A DNA stretch of 27,202 nucleotides, taken from assembly GCA_030649775.1 (NCBI GenBank), contig JAUSFR010000038.1:1-27202 (forward strand). The letters are read 5' to 3'. Positions 19,957-25,929 of the stretch are shown one piece after another. A model generated the notes under the pieces. That model was not told the DNA's origin. It saw nothing but the letters and a program-made list of their open reading frames with translations, and ran no database searches. The position numbers and the translations under genes are program-made. Position 1 is the stretch's first letter. Each line of letters opens with the position of its first letter. This DNA comes from a bacterium. GTDB taxonomy: Bacteria; Patescibacteriota; Minisyncoccia; Phycocordibacterales; UBA10002.

Positions 19957-21252
19957 TCACCTCCCCAATATCGCATCCAGCGTATTTCTCCTCACGATAA
20001 TCTTCGCGGGAATATAGCCGGCAGCGAAGGTAACGACGAGCAAAATTACGACGCGAAGCGTGGCACTTTCGGGAGTCGCCACCAGAATACCGTCGGAGAA
20101 GGGGAAGTTAATCGGATGCGCGTCAAAGAAGGGTTTCAGCACCACGAACGTGAGAAAAAGTCCGACGATAGACCCCGTAATACCGTAGAACATTGCCTGA
20201 AAGATATAGGAACATTCGATGGCGAGCGGGGAGACGCCGATGCCTTTCATAATGCCGATGAACTTTCGTTTGGTGACGGCGTTGATGAAGACGACGATAA
20301 AGATAGTGATGGACGCGACGATGAGTGCGAACGACGAGAGGGCATTACCGAGCATTCCCATAGTGGTCTCAACCTGACGTAGGAAAGAAGGAATAGCCTC
20401 TCCGCTGGTCTGTACGCGCGCGGCGTAGCTTCCCATAAAATCTTTTATTTCTTTGACCAGTATCGGCGCGTACGCCTCATCCGTTTTGATGGCGATTTCC
20501 TGCACCTCGTTTTTATTCACGGGAATGAGACGACGAAGTTCTTTGTCGGTAATGAACGCCCGAGTGGAAATTTCATCCACCTTGCTTTTTACAATGCCTT
20601 TGAGGATAAAATCTTTTTTAATGGTGCCCTCGGTGCTGGTGATGCTCACACGCACGCGGTCGCCGATATCAATGTCGGTGAGAAGGTCAAGGCCGGGGAT
20701 GTTCGCGTCCGCGAACGCGGAGTACTTCTTTATCATATTCGCTCCGATAAGGAGGTATCCTTCTTCGCCCGCTTGGAGTGTTTCGCCATGCAAAATAAAT
20801 CGGGAGAAATGGGTCATACGCTCTTCCGCGACGGGGTCAAGACCAATGAGGCGGATACCGATTTGATTGGCGCGCTCATTCTTTTCAGGGAGGTCGGTAA
20901 GGGTGCCGAGAATTTGCGCGCTTGTGCCGTATCGTACCGACATATCCTTGACCTGCTGGTGGTGCTCCAGAAAGGTAATCAAGTTTTGCGAGTTCTCTAT
21001 ATAGCTTCGTTGGGCAGCGGACGTGACGATAACCTCTCCCGAGTACCCTTCGCGAAAGGCGACGAACGAACCGCTGATGAGTCCGAGGAGCAGTCCCGAC
21101 ACCACGACGAGGTTCAGGAACGTCAAAATCATAATAAAGATAATGAGCGTCGTGGTCCATTTACTTCCACGCCGAAGGCTACGCACCGCCAAAAACCACC
21201 CCACTCGCAGGGCGTTTTGTAATTCCCGCTTTATTTGTAGGGCTTTTTTCAT
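19957..21252 (-). CDS. ABC transporter permease (MacB/FtsX-like)
   Basis: A 431-residue permease with one N-terminal helix at about 34-60, a large extracytoplasmic MacB-type domain (about 65-300), and three C-terminal helices near 305-330, 345-378 and 398-420. The FtsX-like core includes NAVTKRKFIGIMKGIGVSP, which couples to the ATPase. Together with the downstream ATPase it makes a complete half-transporter pair, expected to act as a homodimer with two ATPases. No membrane fusion protein gene is adjacent, so it may act without a periplasmic adaptor, as in Gram-positive or monoderm-like envelopes. The start at 21252 gives a basic cytoplasmic tail (MKKALQIKRELQ). No Shine-Dalgarno or TATACT box is obvious. 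Confidence 0.92.
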   Translation of the reverse strand: MKKALQIKRELQNALRVGWFLAVRSLRRGSKWTTTLIIFIMILTFLNLVVVSGLLLGLISGSFVAFREGYSGEVIVTSAAQRSYIENSQNLITFLEHHQQVKDMSVRYGTSAQILGTLTDLPEKNERANQIGIRLIGLDPVAEERMTHFSRFILHGETLQAGEEGYLLIGANMIKKYSAFADANIPGLDLLTDIDIGDRVRVSITSTEGTIKKDFILKGIVKSKVDEISTRAFITDKELRRLIPVNKNEVQEIAIKTDEAYAPILVKEIKDFMGSYAARVQTSGEAIPSFLRQVETTMGMLGNALSSFALIVASITIFIVVFINAVTKRKFIGIMKGIGVSPLAIECSYIFQAMFYGITGSIVGLFLTFVVLKPFFDAHPINFPFSDGILVATPESATLRVVILLVVTFAAGYIPAKIIVRRNTLDAILGR

Positions 21253-21382
21253 AGGTGCTTGTGAGGGCGAAGCATAGCAGATTTAGCCATTTTGGTCATT
21301 TTTTCTAAATTGGGTTCAAAAAATGTAGGCGTTGCGTGATAGATAGAGTGGTATACTAGGACTTACACATTTCACACTTTTC

Positions 21383-21460
21383 TGTCATTCCAGCGAAAGC
21401 TGGAATCCAGTGTATAGCCGTTTAACAAGGCTCTGGATTCCACTTAAGAGTGGAATGACA
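21383..21460. repeat. GTCATTCC palindromic repeat, copy B
   Basis: TGTCATTCCA (21383-21392) and TGGAATGACA (21451-21460) are perfect complements. Inside lie ATTCCAGC-GAAA-GCTGGAAT (21387-21406) and ATTCCACT-TAAG-AGTGGAAT (21437-21456). TGGAATCCAG (21401-21410) can also pair with CTGGATTCCA (21433-21442). The element is related in core sequence to copy A. Confidence 0.8.
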
Positions 21461-21484
21461 CCGATTGCGTAGGTTCTATATACT
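21455..21484 (+). promoter_or_regulatory. Promoter of the tRNA at 21506
   Basis: ATGACA (21455-21460), an 18-bp spacer and TATACT (21479-21484) give a start near 21491, 15 nt before the tRNA. The -35 is the right end of repeat copy B. A second box, TGGTATACT (21352-21357), lies upstream of the repeat. Confidence 0.55.
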
Positions 21485-21505
21485 TTACCCATCAGAGTTT
21501 ATTGT

Positions 21506-21582
21506 TGCCGGGTCGTCCAAGTGGATAGGACACTGCGGAACTGAACCGCGGTATCTAGGTTCAAATCCTAGCCCGGCATCCA
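21506..21582 (+). tRNA. tRNA, probably Gln-type (CUG), unusual anticodon loop
   Basis: The cloverleaf has acceptor TGCCGGG/CCCGGCA, D arm GTCC-AAGTGGATA-GGAC with GG, T arm CTAGG-TTCAAAT-CCTAG and encoded CCA (21580-21582). The anticodon arm folds best as a 6-bp stem CTGCGG/CCGCGG with loop AACTGAA. CTG then sits at the anticodon position, but the invariant U33 is A, and the variable region is only 3 nt. U1-A72 suits tRNA-Gln, but the discriminator is T rather than G. It may be a functional oddity, a tRNA of undetermined identity or a decaying gene. Confidence 0.75.
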
Positions 21583-21609
21583 GTTTTCATAAAGATTTCT
21601 CAAGTGGGC

Positions 21610-21639
21610 AAAAAGAAACCTCGGCTTTATTGGCCGAGG
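21610..21639 (-). terminator. Intrinsic terminator of the 257-aa gene
   Basis: CCTCGGC (21619-21625) pairs with GCCGAGG (21633-21639). On the minus strand the hairpin is followed by TTTCTTTTT. It lies 26 nt past the stop codon. Confidence 0.85.
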
Positions 21640-21664
21640 CGTGTATGACGACAGCGCATTATGG

Positions 21665-22438
21665 TTACGCGTTCGTGTAACGGGCAAGGGCATCCCCGAA
21701 ATAGGCGAGGTCGTCCTGCCGTGTAAGCGGGTCCATTCCGGTAATGTGTTTGAGGAACTTCAGCGAGCGAACTTTAACGAATCGCTTTGCGGACTCCTTG
21801 TTTCTTCGGTGCAGTCCGCGGGCCTCTACTTCACGCACCGCCTGTTCAAGCGTCCGTGCGGCAAGCGGTACAAGCTTTACCTTCCGTCGGCTGACAACCA
21901 CTCCGTTTTCCGTTACTTGCGGTGCCTGTATAAGTCTGTAGGCAAAGTGCCAGCCTCGGCCGGTAAGATTTTTCTTGTGCACGATGCACGGCAGGATTTT
22001 TTTGGGGAAGCATCGCCGTCTTTTAGCGCGAATAACCGAGCAGGGCGGATGATGCTCATCCCCCTCGCGCGTATCACGCACAAGTTCTCCGTTTGCTTCG
22101 GCGAGTACCCGCTCGATGGTCACTTCGTCAAGGAAGCGGTTGCCGACAACTCCACACTTGAAGGCAGGGCTGTATCGGACTTCGGTGGAGGGGTCGGCAA
22201 CCGTGAGAATGACGTGAAGCTTTCCGAGCGCTCCGTCAAAGTTGCCGTATATCCAGCGTTTGATTTTCGTGACGGCGCCAGCACGGGACTTTGCTTCCAC
22301 CACTTTCTTCGCGATGTACTGTCCGGCCGTCTGAACCGCTTCCGGGATTTTTTCGGACACGGCGGGGTTTGTCGTGATGATGGTCGCTTCGTATTTTCTT
22401 TTCTCGGTAGGTTCTGTCTGTTCGGTGTTCGTGTTCAT
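21665..22438 (-). CDS. Hypothetical protein, 257 aa
   Basis: I do not recognise this protein. It begins with an acidic, Thr/Glu-rich stretch (first 14 residues), then an Ala/Lys-rich helical segment, then a mixed alpha/beta body. The centre is strongly basic with a cluster of His and Cys (HHPPC, RRRC, LPC, VH, about residues 129-153) that could bind metal. The C-terminal third has a long helix (ARTLEQAVREVEARGLHRRNKESAKR). There is no membrane helix. The minus frame is preferred over a long plus-strand frame (21641-22540) because it has a TATACA box just before its ATG and a terminator after its stop, and the plus frame would run into msrA. It is divergent from msrA, with overlapping -10 boxes. 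Confidence 0.7.
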   Translation of the reverse strand: MNTNTEQTEPTEKRKYEATIITTNPAVSEKIPEAVQTAGQYIAKKVVEAKSRAGAVTKIKRWIYGNFDGALGKLHVILTVADPSTEVRYSPAFKCGVVGNRFLDEVTIERVLAEANGELVRDTREGDEHHPPCSVIRAKRRRCFPKKILPCIVHKKNLTGRGWHFAYRLIQAPQVTENGVVVSRRKVKLVPLAARTLEQAVREVEARGLHRRNKESAKRFVKVRSLKFLKHITGMDPLTRQDDLAYFGDALARYTNA

Positions 22439-22441
22439 AGG

Positions 22442-22449
22442 TGTATACT
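22442..22449. promoter_or_regulatory. Divergent overlapping -10 elements
   Basis: The palindrome GTATAC gives TATACT on the plus strand (22444-22449, start near 22456, towards msrA) and TATACA on the minus strand (22447-22442, start within a few bases of the ATG at 22438). The two units share the same six bases, so polymerase can presumably serve only one at a time. Confidence 0.5.
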
Positions 22450-22509
22450 TTGTAGGTCCGGATTAGGAATAGCACAGGAGGACTGCAGTGGCAAGAGGCA
22501 CCGTACTTT

Positions 22510-23070
22510 ATGGATAAACAGCATACAACAAAAGAAATAGCGGTCTTTGGAGGCGGATGTTTTTGGTGCACCGAGGCGGTGTTTAAAATGCTCAAGGGTG
22601 TTCATTCGGTGCTCCCCGGATACGCGGGAGGGACGACAAAAAACCCAACGTATGAGGAAGTGTCTGGCGGAAAAACGGGACACGCGGAAGTTATTCGCAT
22701 TGAGTTTGACCCGACACAAATATCGCTCCACGATTTACTCACGGTGTTTTTCGCCTCGCACGACCCCACGACACGTAACCGACAGGGGAACGACGTGGGT
22801 ACGCAGTACCGTTCGGTCATTTTCTATACCACTCCCGAGCAGAAGAAAATCGCGGAAGAATTTATTAAGGAGCTCAATGCTTCAAACAAGTTGGGAAAAC
22901 CCATTGTCACCGAACTTGCGCCACTCGGGAGCTTTTATGAGGCGGAAAACTACCACAAGGATTATTTTGCTACTCATCCGGGCAATCCCTACTGTGAACT
23001 CGTGATTAATCCGAAACTTCAAAAAGTACAGGAAAAATTCGCCGAGCTTTTGAAGACGCATACATCATAA
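22510..23070 (+). CDS. msrA: Peptide methionine sulfoxide reductase A
   Basis: Repairs the S-form of methionine sulfoxide in proteins. The 186-residue protein has the catalytic GCFWC motif with Cys17, then GYAGGTTKNPTYEEVSGGKTGHAEV, QGNDVGTQYRSVIF and the AENYHKDYF segment, all typical. One further cysteine near the C-terminus (NPYCELVINPKL) could be a resolving residue. There is no signal peptide, so it is cytoplasmic. ATG 22510 lacks a nearby Shine-Dalgarno. An AGGAGG at 22476-22481 instead fits a 9-codon frame GTG 22488 to TAA 22517, whose end overlaps the msrA start and might couple translation. Divergent from the 257-aa gene. Confidence 0.96.
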   Translation: MDKQHTTKEIAVFGGGCFWCTEAVFKMLKGVHSVLPGYAGGTTKNPTYEEVSGGKTGHAEVIRIEFDPTQISLHDLLTVFFASHDPTTRNRQGNDVGTQYRSVIFYTTPEQKKIAEEFIKELNASNKLGKPIVTELAPLGSFYEAENYHKDYFATHPGNPYCELVINPKLQKVQEKFAELLKTHTS

Positions 23071-23094
23071 AAAGCGTGGAAGACACTCGTCTGG

Positions 23095-23100
23095 TATACT
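23095..23100 (+). promoter_or_regulatory. Extended -10 of the DUF4349 gene
   Basis: TGGTATACT gives a start near 23107 and a 32-nt leader before the ATG at 23139. No Shine-Dalgarno is visible in the leader. Confidence 0.5.
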
Positions 23101-23138
23101 TACTCGGTGACTCAAGTTATTCGTAACGAAATCGCACC

Positions 23139-24182
23139 ATGAATTTTCTTTCAAAATATAATATAACACCCGCGAAGGTGGTAAAATCCGCGCTTATCGG
23201 CATCGGCATACTTATCGCGCTTACGGTACTCATTAAGCTTGTGGGTCTTCCGATGGGAGGGGCGCGTGTGGGTGGCTTCGGTGGTGTGCTTCAGGGTATG
23301 CCGTCCGTATTACCTTCTTACGATTCTGTCGGATATTCCGCTGAAAGTCCCACCTCGTATGGCAAAGAGATGACACCCGGACTTTCGGCCAGGAACCTTC
23401 TCCCGATTTTCCCCCCGCGAATCGGAACAACCGGAAACGACGCCGAAGCCTATGAAGTGACCGACTACAGCGCGCGGTTTGAATCTAGAAAGGTGGAAAA
23501 AACCTGTGCCACGATAAAAGAATGGAAGACGCTTTCCTATGTCATCTTTGAGAACGCGAGCGAGTCGGACGAACAGTGCTATTACACCTTTAAGGTGGAG
23601 CACAGTCGGGTAGAGGAAGTGCTCGCTAAGGTAAAGGCGCTCAATCCCAAAGACCTCACCCAAAACACCAGCACCATCAAACAGCAGATTGAGGATTTTA
23701 CCAGTCGGTCCGAAATACTTAAGAAAAAGCGAGATGCCTTGGAGAAGACGCTCGAGAGTGCTCTACGCGCGTATGATGAAATCACCGCTCTTGCCACACG
23801 CACGCAGAATGCCGACGCTCTCGCTAAAATTATTGACAGCAAGGTGGGTATTATTGAACGTCTCACGCAGGAACGTATCAACATAAACGCGGAGCTTGAC
23901 GCGCTGGCGCTTATCAAGGAGCGGGAACTTGACCGTCTCACCTACACCTATTTCAACATAAGCGTGTATAAAAATACGTTCTTTGACGGCGAGCGTCTCG
24001 CGGACTCGTGGAAGGAGGTACTCAAGGACTTCGTGCAAACGGTAAATGTCGTCTTGCAGTCAATCACGGTAGGACTGCTTGGATTTATCGTGTGGCTCCT
24101 CCCCATTCTTCTCTATGCGTTTCTTGTGCTCGTTATCGTGAAATACGTGTGGCGCGGAGTTAAACGTGTCTGGGCGAGATAA
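23139..24182 (+). CDS. DUF4349 domain membrane protein
   Basis: A 347-residue protein matching the layout of DUF4349 proteins. It has an N-terminal membrane helix (about 16-36), a Gly/Ser/Pro-rich linker, then an extracytoplasmic domain in which TDYSARFESRKVEKTC and YYTFKVEHSRVEEVLAKV lead into a long coiled coil (about 180-275: SEILKKKRDALEKTLESAL, NINAELDALALIKEREL), ending in YFNISVYK. A second membrane helix spans about 305-340. Two cysteines (CATIKEW and EQCYYTF) may form a disulfide. Function of the family is unknown; envelope attachment is likely. The M23 peptidase gene follows after 5 nt, so the two are probably one operon and may work together at the cell wall. Confidence 0.88.
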   Translation: MNFLSKYNITPAKVVKSALIGIGILIALTVLIKLVGLPMGGARVGGFGGVLQGMPSVLPSYDSVGYSAESPTSYGKEMTPGLSARNLLPIFPPRIGTTGNDAEAYEVTDYSARFESRKVEKTCATIKEWKTLSYVIFENASESDEQCYYTFKVEHSRVEEVLAKVKALNPKDLTQNTSTIKQQIEDFTSRSEILKKKRDALEKTLESALRAYDEITALATRTQNADALAKIIDSKVGIIERLTQERININAELDALALIKERELDRLTYTYFNISVYKNTFFDGERLADSWKEVLKDFVQTVNVVLQSITVGLLGFIVWLLPILLYAFLVLVIVKYVWRGVKRVWAR

Positions 24183-24187
24183 CCGAT

Positions 24188-25051
24188 ATGCGTCAATACC
24201 TCCTCATTATAGTTATAGCGGGAGCTCTGTACGCTCCGCGCGTATTCGCTCACGGAGGCGAGCTGTTGTTCACCCCCGAGTCGGTGATGCAAGGCGAGCC
24301 ATTTATGGTGACCGTGAAAGGGACCGATATTCGTGATGTCAAAACGCTTACCTTTGACGGCAAACGTATTCCGGTCTTTGTACGTAACGGGAAACCAACC
24401 GCGTTTATCGGTGTGGACCTTTCGGCACGACCAGGGAAGCATACCGTGAAGCTCCTTACGCTTGACCTTGACCGAGTAGAAAAGAAGATTACGATACAGG
24501 CGCGGAGAAGGGTAACCGCTCCACTCGGTATTCCCCAGAAGCTTGGCGGAAACACCAAAGTTGCCCAGCAAAATCTCGTGACCGTGCTCTCCAAAGAGAA
24601 TGGCGTACTCGCGAAGGTTAAGGTGACCGACTCTGCGTGGTTTAAAGAGGCGTTTTCCATTCCACTCAAGGACCTTATCGTGACGGATGCCTACGGCTAC
24701 TCACGCGAAACCGGTTCGTATTCCATTCCGCATAAAGGGACGGATTTTCGCGCTTCGCTCGGCACGCAGGTGAAAGCCATCAATGACGGAGTGGTGCGTC
24801 TCTCGCGCGACTTTACGGTGTACGGAAAAACCGTCGCGATTGACCACGGTGGGGGAGTGGTGAGCTTTTCTATGCACCTTTCTAAGCTCGCGGTGAAGGA
24901 AGGACAGAAAGTGACCAAAGGAGAGCTTATTGGGTTTTCGGGAGATACCGGCTATGCCGAACGGCCACACCTCCATCTTTCCGTGCGCTTAAACGGCGTG
25001 TCCATTGACCCGATGAAATTTTTCGCGCTATTTGACACAAAGAAAAATTAA
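24188..25051 (+). CDS. M23 family (LytM-type) metallopeptidase
   Basis: A 287-residue exported protein. A signal peptide covers residues 1-21 with cleavage predicted after RVFA. A beta-rich N-terminal domain (about 25-105) resembles an Ig-like or carbohydrate-binding module. The C-terminal LytM domain has zinc ligands His182 and Asp186 in PHKGTDF, His230 in FSMHLS, and His261/His263 in PHLHLS, so it should be an active glycyl-glycine or peptidoglycan cross-bridge endopeptidase. It is in an apparent operon with the DUF4349 gene. LytM proteins are partners of FtsEX in several bacteria, so a link to the ftsEX genes in this window is a reasonable but untested idea. Confidence 0.94.
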   Translation: MRQYLLIIVIAGALYAPRVFAHGGELLFTPESVMQGEPFMVTVKGTDIRDVKTLTFDGKRIPVFVRNGKPTAFIGVDLSARPGKHTVKLLTLDLDRVEKKITIQARRRVTAPLGIPQKLGGNTKVAQQNLVTVLSKENGVLAKVKVTDSAWFKEAFSIPLKDLIVTDAYGYSRETGSYSIPHKGTDFRASLGTQVKAINDGVVRLSRDFTVYGKTVAIDHGGGVVSFSMHLSKLAVKEGQKVTKGELIGFSGDTGYAERPHLHLSVRLNGVSIDPMKFFALFDTKKN

Positions 25052-25128
25052 TGCATAATTGCTCTCGGACAATTCAGCTCAACAAAACAAAAATAAGCGC
25101 CCTGTCCAGCGCAAAGTAAAGGTAAAAA

Positions 25129-25623
25129 ATGAAGACACCTCCGGACACGAAACACCTTAGCCTTGCAAGCATCGTCCTCGCCATTTTCGCGGGGACCTAC
25201 AAAGTCACCTCAACTCCCACACAAAAAGTCGCGGAAGGCGAAACGGTTCTGGGAACGGCCGACAACAAAGTCGTGCAAGGACTGTATAGAGCCAGACAAG
25301 AACTTGGCACCGCGGCCAACCTTGTCGGAGAATTCCTGAAGGATGTGGAAAAGAAACCCGAAGAGTATACGGTTCAAACGGAACGGGAGGCGCAGGCCGA
25401 ATATAGGCGTCTTTTAACGGAACTGAAAAACGCCACCGAGCTTTTCTGGGACACGGCGCGGGCCGTGGTTCCCGGAGGCACTCATGAGTCAAACATCGCT
25501 GTGCGGGAGAACTGGGTTCTGGTGGCCTTCCCCCAAGAACCCGAGTGCCCCGACTTTGACGGGCTCAAGGTGCCAGGTGGCCTCCTCTCCGCACTTCTCG
25601 CGGGTCGGAGGATGCACCTGTAA
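25129..25623 (+). CDS. Hypothetical protein, 164 aa
   Basis: Not recognised. The first 30 residues contain a moderately hydrophobic stretch (LSLASIVLAIFAGTY, 10-24) that may be a signal anchor. The middle (about 45-115) is polar and helical (VVQGLYRARQELGTAANLVGEF; EREAQAEYRRLLTELKNATELF) and could form a coiled coil. The C-terminal part (WVLVAFPQEPECPDFDG) is beta-like with one cysteine. AAAGG 6 nt before the ATG supports the start. A strong terminator follows the stop codon, so the gene is its own unit or the last of one. Function unknown. Confidence 0.7.
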   Translation: MKTPPDTKHLSLASIVLAIFAGTYKVTSTPTQKVAEGETVLGTADNKVVQGLYRARQELGTAANLVGEFLKDVEKKPEEYTVQTEREAQAEYRRLLTELKNATELFWDTARAVVPGGTHESNIAVRENWVLVAFPQEPECPDFDGLKVPGGLLSALLAGRRMHL

Positions 25624-25651
25624 CCAAGCTCCTTGCAGGAGAGACCTGTAG

Positions 25652-25688
25652 CGGACGCAGTGCCTTTTGGCATCTGCGTCCGTTTTTT
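25652..25688 (+). terminator. Intrinsic terminator
   Basis: CGGACGCAG (25652-25660) pairs with CTGCGTCCG (25674-25682), with an inner TGCC/GGCA stem, followed by TTTTTT. Confidence 0.93.
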
Positions 25689-25748
25689 GTATACAATTTT
25701 TTGCTTTTGTACCCCGTTTACTCGTTTGACGATTTCTATTTTCCCCCA

Positions 25749-25929
25749 CTGCGGTATTATAGTCTCTGCCGTCTTCTCATCCTTCATGTTTCATATTTCA
25801 TCCTTCATTCTTTCTGCTTCTGCGGTATTATAGTCTCTGTAGTCTTTTCATCCTTCCCGCCCGAACGACTGGAATCCTGCCCGACTCCCTCGTTCAGTCG
25901 GGCGGGCATCCTTCATCCTTCATTTTCTT
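25749..25929. repeat. 71-bp direct duplication and pyrimidine-rich leader before the helicase gene
   Basis: A 20-bp sequence containing GGTATTATAG occurs at 25749-25768 and again at 25820-25839, with similar downstream bases, so a 71-bp unit seems duplicated. ATCCTTC recurs at least five times between 25780 and 25920. GCCCGAC/GTCGGGC and the longer CCCGCCCGA/TCGGGCGGG complement lie at about 25858-25909. TATTAT in each copy looks like a -10 element. The part 25689-25748 shows nothing else. Confidence 0.6.

Noticed and set aside
21641..22540. A 299-codon plus-strand frame opposite the 257-aa gene
   Set aside because: It runs through the divergent promoter into msrA, and its minus-strand partner has both a promoter-like box and a terminator, so it is read as a shadow frame.
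25749..25839. Two 20-bp direct repeats as a CRISPR array
   Set aside because: Only two copies, promoter-like content, no cas genes and no further repeat units.
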